Assembly (NCBI GenBank): GCA_030648205.1
Contig: JAUSIH010000084.1
Coordinates: 1 to 34,766, forward strand
Reading direction: 5' to 3'
Length of the DNA: 34,766 bases
From: Dehalococcoidia bacterium
Lineage (GTDB): Bacteria > Chloroflexota > Dehalococcoidia > JAUSIH01
The stretch's first letter is position 1. The number at the start of each line of letters is the position of its first letter. Below, piece by piece: positions 17,339-24,567 of this stretch. Below the pieces are notes generated by a model. That model was not told the DNA's origin. It saw only the letters and a list, made by a program, of their open reading frames with translations, and ran no database searches. The position numbers were made by a program, and so were the translations under genes.

Positions 17339-18589
17339 CTACTCCTTCAGCACGGGTTCCCGCATGAACAGGAAGACGACAAACCCGACCGCTGACAGGC
17401 CCGCGAGTGAGAACCACGCCCAGTGATAATCGAGAGCGTCGGCTATCACGCCGAACAGAGGCGGCAAGAGCAGGTTCCCGACGGCGGAAATGGTCATGCC
17501 CAACCCGACGGCCGTTGCCGCCATCCGCATGCCGGCCAGTTCGGATACCAACACCATGAAGATGCCGTGCCAGCCCAGGCAGGTAAACCCAAGGGCGATG
17601 CTCAACGCCACGACCAGGACGAGAGGGATACCGGGCTGAATCAAGCCGAACAGAAGCAGCGTCACGGCGGTGCCGGCCGCCGAAAGCAGCATGACGGGCT
17701 TGCGGCGCCCCTTCAAGAACCGGTCGCTGACAAAACCCCAGAAGATGCGCGCGGAAAGCCCCGTGATCTGGACCACCGACAGCATAACGCCCGCGACGAC
17801 AATCGGGACCCTCAGGACATCGCGCAGATAAAGCATCAAATAGGTAATGAGGCAGAACTGGATGCCCACCAGAACGGCCGCGAGCAACCCCGTCAGCCAG
17901 ATGTTGCGATTGGCCAGGACCCGCCGGAGGGCGCCTGCCTGCCGTGGCATCGCGCCGCCTCTGGATGGCGAGCCCGGCGGCTCCCGGTACAGCACAAAGG
18001 ACATCACGCCCATGAACAGGTCAAAGAGCCCCAGGGTAAGAACAGCGGCGCGCCACCCTGCTGCCAGGGCCACCGCCGGCAGCGCCGCGGCGAAGACCGC
18101 TCCCCCCAGCGGCACGCCCGTCTGCTTGATGCCCATGACCGTTGCGCGCATGCGCAGCGGGAACCAGTAGAACACGGCCTTGGTCACTCCGGGATTGCCT
18201 ATCCCTGAGCCAATCCCCGCCATCAGGAGCAGAACGACCGCCTGCTCGAACGATGTGGAGAACATCAGGCCAATGGCCGCCAACCCCGTCACCGCGGGGC
18301 CCGCGGCCATCATCAAACGGATGCCCACAATATCCGTGAGCCACCCGGACACCAGCAGGCTCGGGATCTGGCCCATGGATACGGCGGCCGTCATGATCCC
18401 CACCTGGGCGCGGGACAGGCGCAGGTCCACCTGATAGAAGGACGCGAGAGGTGGGACGCCCTGACTGGCCGACGCTACCGCCGTCTGGACAAAAATGGAC
18501 AGACCCAGAATGACCCAGCGGTACCTGTAGAGCGCCTCAGCCTCGACGGCGGGGTTGGGCGCACGGGCTGTGGGTACGGGTTGTGTCAC
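17339..18589 (-). CDS. MFS transporter, paralog 3 of 3
   Basis: This 416-aa major facilitator has motif A in GWLTDIVGIRLM and the common block ATVMGIKQTGVPLGGAVFAA. It starts with GTG at 18589, two bases after the TAA stop of the 64-codon ORF upstream. A clear independent ribosome binding site is not obvious, so its translation may depend on that upstream ORF. It leads the tandem array of three transporter genes, and paralogs 2 and 3 are the most similar pair by eye. Confidence 0.88.
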   Translation of the reverse strand: MTQPVPTARAPNPAVEAEALYRYRWVILGLSIFVQTAVASASQGVPPLASFYQVDLRLSRAQVGIMTAAVSMGQIPSLLVSGWLTDIVGIRLMMAAGPAVTGLAAIGLMFSTSFEQAVVLLLMAGIGSGIGNPGVTKAVFYWFPLRMRATVMGIKQTGVPLGGAVFAAALPAVALAAGWRAAVLTLGLFDLFMGVMSFVLYREPPGSPSRGGAMPRQAGALRRVLANRNIWLTGLLAAVLVGIQFCLITYLMLYLRDVLRVPIVVAGVMLSVVQITGLSARIFWGFVSDRFLKGRRKPVMLLSAAGTAVTLLLFGLIQPGIPLVLVVALSIALGFTCLGWHGIFMVLVSELAGMRMAATAVGLGMTISAVGNLLLPPLFGVIADALDYHWAWFSLAGLSAVGFVVFLFMREPVLKE

Positions 18590-18591
18590 GG

Positions 18592-18786
18592 TTACCGCTT
18601 GCCCAGCGGGCGCTCCCTGCGTTCCAGTTCCCCCGCCAGGGCAGCGCCCTGGGTCCCGCCGTGGGCCGACGCGAGCCTCTTACGCAGCACGAAGCTGCCA
18701 CCCTGAGCAATAGTCTCGCTGAGAGTGCCGATGAGTGTCTTCTCGTCCGCTGTGGCCTGGCATGTCGTGGCCAGGGTTTGCGCCAT
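18592..18786 (-). CDS. small ORF heading the MFS operon (64 aa)
   Basis: I do not recognise this 64-aa protein. It has a textbook Shine-Dalgarno AGGAGGACAC before ATG 18786, its codons favour G or C at third positions, and its stop is two bases before the first MFS start. The chain begins MAQTLATTCQ, has a Gly-Gly-Ser-Phe segment in the middle and ends in an Arg/Glu-rich basic helix. No transmembrane segment is visible. It could be a real small soluble protein, or a translated leader that couples to the MFS genes. No convincing promoter was found in 18787-18950, which otherwise holds only a short GCCTC/GAGGC inverted repeat. Confidence 0.65.
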   Translation of the reverse strand: MAQTLATTCQATADEKTLIGTLSETIAQGGSFVLRKRLASAHGGTQGAALAGELERRERPLGKR

Positions 18787-18950
18787 GTGTCCTCCTAATG
18801 CAGCCTCTGGATGCGGAGGCGCACCTTGCGGGGATATCAGATGTCCTCACAGATGGCGTCTCCGCGCTGAAGGACATTCGTACGCGCATGTCGGGACGGC
18901 CACGCCTTTCTCCGCATCCCACGCGTCTGACCATGCTCTCGGGCGGAACA

Positions 18951-21029
18951 TCAGCCAATGCGTTTGCGCCTGTGAGAGAGGTAGTCCACCAGGATGTACT
19001 GCCCCAGTTTGTCGGGCGTGGTGTAAAAGGCGCGTCCCTTGTTGATGCGGGAGACCTGATTGATGAAGTCCATCAGGTAATAGCTGCTCTCCAGCATGAA
19101 GGTGTTGATGACAATCCCTTCCTGAGTGCAGCGCTTCACCTCCAGAAGGGTCTCCCGGATGGTCTCATCGCTGGGAGGATAGCTGAAGAAGGCCTCTCCG
19201 TTCTCCAGGTGCGCCGTCGGCTCGCCGTCCGTGATGAGGATGACCTGCCGGGTCTGTCCCTTGTGCCGGGCCAGGAGCTGGCGGGAGAGGATAAGGGCAT
19301 GGTGGATATTGGTGCCCGGCATCCAGGCGTTCCACGTCGTCTCCGGCAGCTCTCCCTTCTTGATTTCCTGGGCGTACTCGGAAAAGCCCAGAATGTACAG
19401 GCTGTCCGTGGGAAAGGCCGTCTCAATCAGGCTATACAGGGCCAGTGCCACCCGTTTGGCGGCCTGAAAGCTCCCCGTATAGCCCATGGACCGGCTCTGG
19501 TCAAGCAGCAGGACGGTGGCGCAGCGCGTGAGGCTCTCCGCGCGGTGCACCTCGAAGTCGTCCGACTTCAGCGCCACGGGCACGCCTGGCCGCCCGCGGC
19601 GCAGGGCGTTCATCAGCGTGCGCTGGAGATGGACATCGAAGCGGTCGCCGAACTCGTACTTCTTGGTGGCCTCGTCCTTGTCGCCATAAGCGCCCAGCTT
19701 GAGGAGGCTGTGACGGCCAGCGCGCGCCTGCTTGAGCTGGACGAAGATGTCCCGCAGCGCCTTGTCCCCGATGCGGCGCATGCCTTTCGGCGTCAGCTCC
19801 AGCTTGTCGCCCTTGCGCTGGAGGTAGCCCGCCTCCTCCAGTTCCTTCGCGATTTGCTTGAGCTGGTCGAGGACCCGACGGTCATCCTCGCCGAGTTGCT
19901 CCTCCAGCTTCCGCGGGTCCACTTCATCCAGATTGCCGGAGCGCATGGCGGCCCCCATTTGCCGATCCAGGTCGTCCATCTGCTGGAGCTGGCCCATGAG
20001 CTGCATGGCCTGGTCCATCGTGACGGACTCCTCCCCGCTGAACGGGTACTGCTGCGCCAGCTCATCCAGAGGGTAGAGCCTGTCCAGCATGGACGCCATC
20101 CGCGCCATCTCCGCGCGTGTGTCCTCGTCCATCATGCCTTCCAGCATGTTCTGCAATTCCTGCCGCTGCTCCGGCGACATGCTCTTGAGAAGCGACTGGG
20201 CCTGGGCTATCTGGCGTTGCAGCCATTCCACCAGTTCGTCCAAGTCCTGGGGCGGCTCCGGCCCGAAGAACTGACCGTACTTGTTCATGAACTGCTGGAA
20301 TTCCGGCTTGCCGCCGCTCAGGCGATCCCGCAGCATCTGGTTGAGCTGGCGCATCATCTCGCGCATCTGCGCCGTCTGCTCCGGCGACGTATCGCGCAGG
20401 CGCTGGGAGAGGTCTTTGAAAACGTTGTCCATCATCCGGCGCCGGAGCATGTCCATAAGCTCCTGGAACTGCCTCCGGGCCTCCGGGTCCATGAAGTCGT
20501 AGTCCTGGAGTTCCTTGATGGCGCCGGCCATGTCTTTGGGCAGGGTGTCCAGGGCCTGGAGCTTCTTCTGGGCCATGGCCTCCAGCATGCGCCGCAGTTT
20601 GTCATCCGGCGATTGCCCCGCGCCCTGCTGTCCTGGCTGGCCCTGGGCAGGCTGCTGCTCCTTGGCCGGAGCGGGCTGGTTGGACGTTCCGGAGGGGAGC
20701 TGCGCCGCGTCCAGGCGACGCTGGATGCCCTGGCGCTCCGTCCTGACTATCTGGTCTACCTTTTGGCGCAGGTCGTCCATGAGCGTATCGAGGTTGTGGC
20801 GCTGGAGGATGTCCCGCCGCCGCCGCCGCAGGCGTTTAGCGATGTCCTGGAGACCTTCAACGCGCTGGCCCGCCGGATTGCGCATGCCCTTCTGGAACAG
20901 GCGGCGCAGGGCGCGCTGCACGTCCCCGTGGGCCGTCAACTCGCTCGAGATCTCGTCAAGGACTTCGTCGGGGCGTGGCTCGAAGACCTTCTGGGTGCCG
21001 TCCCAGCGCGAGTAGCGATAGAGAGCCAT
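18951..21029 (-). CDS. large VWA-domain protein
   Basis: This 692-aa protein has a long helical, Gln/Met/Arg-rich N-terminal and central region (to about residue 480) and a C-terminal von Willebrand A domain. The MIDAS metal site looks complete: Asp510-x-Ser-x-Ser (DQSRS), a Thr in MPGTNIHHAL and an Asp in LITDGEP. Residues about 120-145 are a Gln/Pro/Ala-rich low-complexity stretch. Bacterial VWA proteins of this shape often work with a MoxR-like AAA+ ATPase or a chelatase-type partner; none is encoded next to it. ATG 21029 is chosen with GGAGG upstream; an in-frame start at 21068 would add 13 residues and overlap the promoter. Role unknown. Confidence 0.85.
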   Translation of the reverse strand: MALYRYSRWDGTQKVFEPRPDEVLDEISSELTAHGDVQRALRRLFQKGMRNPAGQRVEGLQDIAKRLRRRRRDILQRHNLDTLMDDLRQKVDQIVRTERQGIQRRLDAAQLPSGTSNQPAPAKEQQPAQGQPGQQGAGQSPDDKLRRMLEAMAQKKLQALDTLPKDMAGAIKELQDYDFMDPEARRQFQELMDMLRRRMMDNVFKDLSQRLRDTSPEQTAQMREMMRQLNQMLRDRLSGGKPEFQQFMNKYGQFFGPEPPQDLDELVEWLQRQIAQAQSLLKSMSPEQRQELQNMLEGMMDEDTRAEMARMASMLDRLYPLDELAQQYPFSGEESVTMDQAMQLMGQLQQMDDLDRQMGAAMRSGNLDEVDPRKLEEQLGEDDRRVLDQLKQIAKELEEAGYLQRKGDKLELTPKGMRRIGDKALRDIFVQLKQARAGRHSLLKLGAYGDKDEATKKYEFGDRFDVHLQRTLMNALRRGRPGVPVALKSDDFEVHRAESLTRCATVLLLDQSRSMGYTGSFQAAKRVALALYSLIETAFPTDSLYILGFSEYAQEIKKGELPETTWNAWMPGTNIHHALILSRQLLARHKGQTRQVILITDGEPTAHLENGEAFFSYPPSDETIRETLLEVKRCTQEGIVINTFMLESSYYLMDFINQVSRINKGRAFYTTPDKLGQYILVDYLSHRRKRIG

Positions 21030-21058
21030 GATGGTCCGCCTCCAGCTTCCGGGTTCCC

Positions 21059-21088
21059 ACTGTAGCACAGGGCACGCACCCCCGGCAA
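21059..21088 (-). promoter_or_regulatory. promoter of the VWA gene
   Basis: On the minus strand TTGCCG (21083-21088) is followed after 18 nt by TACAGT (21059-21064), with an extended TGC before the -10. The predicted start is near 21052, giving a leader of about 23 nt. Confidence 0.55.
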
Positions 21089-21242
21089 CACGCGCGGCAA
21101 CTGGAAGGTAGCTTGGAGACAGAGCGTGCTGTAGCAGGGGCTGACCGAAGCATTGGCACGAGGGAAAGGTCGCTGAAACGGCAACACGGGGCCTCAGCTC
21201 CCGTCCGTGAGCTGAGGGCGAGACTGGCGTGGTCGCTGCCGC

Positions 21243-21626
21243 CTACACAGCCCCCACGTTCGAGGAGGTCTGACGCTCATCGTGAGTCCCGGTGTCAGCG
21301 ACCTGCACATCCGCGGGCGAGACCCACCGGTCAGCCCAGATCTGGAGGGCCTCCACCACCTGCCGCAGGTCGGCGCCCTTCGCCGTCAACGAGTACTCCA
21401 CCAGCACCGGACGCCGCGGAAGAACGCGCCGCTCGACGATGCCCGCCTCCTCGAGCTCCTGCAGACGCTCCGACAGAAGGCGGTCGCTCAGGCCGGGCAC
21501 ATAGTTCTTGATCTCGGTGAATCTGCGCGGGCCTGAGATCAGGGCGCGCAACATGAGCGCTGTCCACCGCTTCCCCAGGATATCAACAACCTTCTGGTAC
21601 TTGGGACACATGTGCTGAAGGTCCAT
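21243..21626 (-). CDS. HxlR/YodB-type winged-helix regulator
   Basis: This 127-aa HxlR-family transcription factor has the core CPKYQKVVDILGKRWTALML, the recognition-helix region LSDRLLSERLQELEEAGIVERR and the wing followed by YSLTAKGADLRQVVEALQIWADRW. Cys7 sits where redox-sensing HxlR proteins such as YodB carry their reactive N-terminal cysteine (MCPK motif); no C-terminal cysteine is present, so it would be a one-Cys type. It likely binds DNA as a dimer. A perfect inverted repeat lies in its own upstream region. The yceI gene is immediately upstream on the same strand. GGGAG precedes ATG 21626 with 7-nt spacing. Confidence 0.88.
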   Translation of the reverse strand: MDLQHMCPKYQKVVDILGKRWTALMLRALISGPRRFTEIKNYVPGLSDRLLSERLQELEEAGIVERRVLPRRPVLVEYSLTAKGADLRQVVEALQIWADRWVSPADVQVADTGTHDERQTSSNVGAV

Positions 21627-21667
21627 TGGCTTACTCCCACTCTCCCCAGTAAGCTCCTGTGTCTATG

Positions 21668-21682
21668 CTAACACAACGTTAG
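21668..21682. promoter_or_regulatory. inverted-repeat operator candidate upstream of the HxlR gene
   Basis: CTAAC-N5-GTTAG is a perfect 5-5-5 inverted repeat 42 nt before the HxlR start codon. It overlaps a weak -10-like TAGCAT (21665-21670, minus strand). The position suits autorepression by the encoded regulator. Confidence 0.5.
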
Positions 21683-21731
21683 TCCCTTGCTCCAGATCCA
21701 AACAACGCGGACGGGCAGTTGCCGATTGAGC

Positions 21732-21771
21732 GCGGAGAGGCGGCCCGATAGTCATCAGACCACCTCTCCGC
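21732..21771 (-). other. 12-bp hairpin between yceI and the HxlR gene
   Basis: On the minus-strand transcript the arms at 21771-21760 and 21743-21732 pair over 12 bp, including one G-U, around a 16-nt loop. There is no T-run after it, so it is not a standard intrinsic terminator. It may end or stabilise the yceI message, or limit read-through into the regulator gene. Confidence 0.5.
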
Positions 21772-21813
21772 ATGGCACACCACATCCAGCCGCAGGCGAC
21801 TGGGGCGATGCCG

Positions 21814-22368
21814 CTACTTCTGCTTGACGAGCTCGACCTCTACGCTGACCTTGACGGTGTCGCTCACCAGCAGGCCGCCGGCCTCCAGAGGCATATTCCA
21901 CTTCAGGCCGAAGTCCTTGCGGTTAAGCGTCGTCGTGGCGGTGAAGCCGGCGCGCTGATTGCCCCACGGGTCCTTGACTATGCCCGCGAACGTGACGTCG
22001 AACGGCGCCTCGCGGGTCGTGTCACGGATGGTGAGGTCGCCGACCATGCGATACTCGTCCCCGCCCCGCCGCTCCACACGGCGGCTCTTGAAGCTGATTT
22101 GCGGGAAATTCGCCGCGTCGAAAAAGTCGGGCGAGCGCAGGTGCTCATCCCGCTTGGCCTCTCCGGTGTCAACGCTGGCCGCGTCAATCGTTCCCTCGAC
22201 GCTGGTGTTCTCCGGCCGGGTTTCGTCAAAACCGGCCTTTATCTGGAACTTGGCGAACCGTCCCTTGACCGTGGCGATGACCATGTGCCTGACGGCGAAC
22301 TCAACGTTGGAGTGCACCGGGTCAACGACCCACGCTGTTTTAGGCTGTGGCTGAGCAGTCTGTGCCAT
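21814..22368 (-). CDS. YceI family protein
   Basis: This 184-aa YceI-family protein has the typical opening WVVDPVHSNVEFAVRHM, a middle HLRSPDFFDAANFPQISF and the C-terminal DFGLKWNMPLEAGGLLVSDTVKV. The family forms a lipocalin-like barrel that binds long isoprenoid chains such as polyprenyl quinone precursors. No signal peptide is visible, so it is probably cytoplasmic. AAGGAGAT precedes ATG 22368. A strong promoter and an operator-like repeat lie upstream, and an HxlR regulator gene follows, suggesting regulated expression. Confidence 0.9.
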   Translation of the reverse strand: MAQTAQPQPKTAWVVDPVHSNVEFAVRHMVIATVKGRFAKFQIKAGFDETRPENTSVEGTIDAASVDTGEAKRDEHLRSPDFFDAANFPQISFKSRRVERRGGDEYRMVGDLTIRDTTREAPFDVTFAGIVKDPWGNQRAGFTATTTLNRKDFGLKWNMPLEAGGLLVSDTVKVSVEVELVKQK

Positions 22369-22517
22369 GTGAGGAATCTCCTTCTTTCTTTGTGATGTGA
22401 TAGCCGCCAGGACGTCCCCGCGGCTCCTGCCTGGAACCTTGTGACCGAAACTGGACCGTGCTTACATTCCGGACCTCCGCGTCGAACGTTCCATGCCGTC
22501 TTACGCAATATCAAGTC

Positions 22518-22532
22518 CTAACTCTTCATAAG
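22518..22532. promoter_or_regulatory. degenerate copy of the HxlR-gene inverted repeat at the yceI start point
   Basis: Read on the minus strand this is CTTAT-N5-GTTAG, matching CTAAC-N5-GTTAG at the regulator gene in 8 of 10 arm positions with identical spacing. It lies two bases downstream of the yceI -10 element, over the predicted transcription start. Confidence 0.42.
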
Positions 22533-22534
22533 TC

Positions 22535-22563
22535 ATTATCCTAAAGTAAGAGAGTGTTGTCAA
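22535..22563 (-). promoter_or_regulatory. yceI promoter
   Basis: On the minus strand a perfect TTGACA (22558-22563), 17-nt spacer and GATAAT (22535-22540) form one of the best sigma-70-type promoters in the window. The predicted start near 22528 leaves a leader of about 160 nt. Confidence 0.75.
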
Positions 22564-22576
22564 GTCCCCTCGCCTC

Positions 22577-22605
22577 TTGCCACCTTCGCATATCTGGCAT
22601 ATACT
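22577..22605 (+). promoter_or_regulatory. promoter of the metallophosphoesterase gene
   Basis: TTGCCA (22577-22582), a 17-nt spacer and TATACT (22600-22605) give a strong promoter starting near 22612, 28 nt before the GTG. It is back-to-back with the yceI promoter, with 13 nt between the two -35 boxes. Confidence 0.7.
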
Positions 22606-22639
22606 ATGCGAGGCCTTTCACCCAGGGAGGCGAGCGAGC

Positions 22640-23149
22640 GTGCGGATCGGCCTCATCGCTGACACCCATCTCTCCCGTCCGGACGAGGAGCTGCCCCCGG
22701 CAGTGTTCCGCGCCCTGGACGGCTCAGACCTTATCCTCCACGCGGGCGATGTCTATCTTTCGAACGTGCTGGACGCGCTGGAGCGCATCGCGCCCGTGTA
22801 CTGCGCCCGCGGCAACGGCGACAGGGCGCTGCGCGGCGACCCTCGCGTCAAGGAGGCGCACGTCCTGACCCTTCAGGGCAGGCGCATCGGCCTCGTCCAC
22901 GGGCTGGACTACCCGGAGCCGTCGTGGAGGCCGCTGGAGCGGGCCATGCAGGCCGAGTTCGGCGGGCCGGTGGACATCCTTGTGTACGGCGACAGCCACG
23001 TGCCCGTGGTGGACTTCCACAAAGGCGTGCTGGTCGTCAATCCCGGCAGCCCCACGCTTCCCTACGGCCTCGCCAGGCCGGGCCACGTCGGCATCCTGGA
23101 ATTGGTGGACGGCAGGGCGCAGGCACGGATAGTCTCTCTGGAGCAATAG
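22640..23149 (+). CDS. YfcE/MJ0936-type metallophosphoesterase
   Basis: This 169-aa calcineurin-like phosphoesterase has the di-metal motifs in order: DTH (Asp8, His10), GDV (Asp37), GNGD (Asn59), VHG (His87) and GDSH (His120), where the usual motif is GHTH. It ends with the NPGSPTLPYG block seen in YfcE/MJ0936 phosphodiesterases. The physiological substrate is unknown. GTG 22640 is chosen because AGGGAGG lies 9 nt upstream and the family N-terminus begins there; an in-frame upstream start at 22577 coincides with the -35 box. The CoA-transferase genes follow 63 nt later. Confidence 0.88.
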   Translation: MRIGLIADTHLSRPDEELPPAVFRALDGSDLILHAGDVYLSNVLDALERIAPVYCARGNGDRALRGDPRVKEAHVLTLQGRRIGLVHGLDYPEPSWRPLERAMQAEFGGPVDILVYGDSHVPVVDFHKGVLVVNPGSPTLPYGLARPGHVGILELVDGRAQARIVSLEQ

Positions 23150-23212
23150 CCACGTACACCAAATGGCAACCCCCCGGGCGCTTGACGCCGGAGACATGGA
23201 GGCCTCGCCTTT

Positions 23213-24511
23213 ATGGAATGGCAAGAAGACTACAAGCGCAAGCTGGTGAGCGCGGACGAAGCGGTCCGCCAGATCGTTCCCGGAGACCGCGTTGTGTTCC
23301 AGGACGGGCCGGAGCCGGAGCGCCTGGGCCACGCCCTGGCCGCGCGTCGCGGGCAGCTCCGCAACGTCCAGGTGGTCGTGCCCTGCCCCATAATTGACTT
23401 CGGGTGGTACGACGGCGCGGCGGAAGGCGGGTTCGCCGTGCGCGCCCTGTGGGACTCGCCGCTGCTGGCGCAGAAGGGCGCAGCGCACCGTCCCAAGTTC
23501 CGGGACGCCTATGCCCGCTCCCTTCAGGTCTGGGGGCCGCCCCCCGGCGGCAACGATGTCTTCGTGACCCGTGTGGCGCCCCCGGACGAGCACGGCCTGT
23601 GCTTCCTGGGCCACTCCGTCTGGGACAAGACGGACCGCGCCGCGAAAGCCAGGCTCGTGCTGGCGGAGGTGGACCCGCGCCTGGCCCGCACCTACGGCGA
23701 CAGCTTTCTGCGCGTGTCGGATGTCCACCACTTCGTAGAGGCCGACGCCGCGCGCCCCCTGCCCTCGGCGTACGCCTGTTCCGAGGCCGTGCCGGAGTAC
23801 GCGCGCAAGATCGCGGGGTTCCTGCGGGAGCTTGTAGAGGACGGCGATACCATCCAGCTTGGCGCCGGCCCCACGTGCGCGGCCCTGCCGCTCGCCGGCG
23901 CGTTTGAGGGGAAGGCCGACCTGGGCGTCCACACGGAGTCGCTGGCGGGAAGCCTGCTGCGGCTGGCCCAGCAGCGCGTCGTGACGGGAGAACGCAAGAC
24001 CCTTCATCGGCACAGGATCGTTGCCGCGGAGGTCGTCGGGACGGAGGCCGACCTGGCGTGGGCCGCCAACAACCCCATCGTTGAGCTTCGAAGCCTCGGC
24101 TACGTCGCCGACCCCGCGGTCATCGCGAAGCACGACCACATGCTCGCCATCAACGAGGCGACGGCCATTGACCTGACCGGCCAGATCTTCGCTTCCCACG
24201 GCGGCACGCGGAACGGCCCGGCCTGGGGCGCGGCCAACTTCGCCGTGGGCGCGCTGCTGGCGCGGGGAGGCCGCTCCGTGTTCGTCATGCCCGCCATGCG
24301 CAACGGCGCATCCAGCATCGTGGTCAATCTCGACCCGCTGGCTGAGGTCACGGTGACCCGCACCGCCGCGGACCTCGTCATCACCGAGTACGGCGTCGCC
24401 AGCCTCATCGGCAAGTCACAGCGGGAGCGCGCCACGGAGCTTATCGCGCTGGCGCACCCCGATGTCCGCGAGGAGCTGACCCGACAGGCGCGCAAGCTCT
24501 TCTGGCCGTAG
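23213..24511 (+). CDS. acetyl-CoA hydrolase/4-hydroxybutyrate CoA-transferase family protein, copy 1
   Basis: This 432-aa protein belongs to the Cat1/AbfT class I CoA-transferase family, which exchanges CoA between a carboxylate and a CoA thioester. Landmarks are PPDEHGLC (about 123-130), LGAGPT, the LGVHTES block and NNPIVEL with candidate catalytic Glu291. ITEYGVASL and IALAHPDVREEL complete the C-terminal domain. Its N-terminus (MEWQEDYKRKLVSADEA) closely matches that of the next gene, so the two are tandem paralogs. GGAGG about 10 nt upstream supports ATG 23213. Substrate specificity is not predictable. Confidence 0.88.
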   Translation: MEWQEDYKRKLVSADEAVRQIVPGDRVVFQDGPEPERLGHALAARRGQLRNVQVVVPCPIIDFGWYDGAAEGGFAVRALWDSPLLAQKGAAHRPKFRDAYARSLQVWGPPPGGNDVFVTRVAPPDEHGLCFLGHSVWDKTDRAAKARLVLAEVDPRLARTYGDSFLRVSDVHHFVEADAARPLPSAYACSEAVPEYARKIAGFLRELVEDGDTIQLGAGPTCAALPLAGAFEGKADLGVHTESLAGSLLRLAQQRVVTGERKTLHRHRIVAAEVVGTEADLAWAANNPIVELRSLGYVADPAVIAKHDHMLAINEATAIDLTGQIFASHGGTRNGPAWGAANFAVGALLARGGRSVFVMPAMRNGASSIVVNLDPLAEVTVTRTAADLVITEYGVASLIGKSQRERATELIALAHPDVREELTRQARKLFWP

Positions 24512-24567
24512 CGGAATCACTCCGAACAGCTTCATCCGTTAAGTTGACGCAAAGGCAGGTGTCGCAC

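Noticed and set aside
18735-21065. 776-codon plus-strand ORF opposite the VWA gene
   Set aside because: It is an antisense shadow produced by high G+C codon bias; the minus-strand frame has a full VWA domain, ribosome binding site and promoter.
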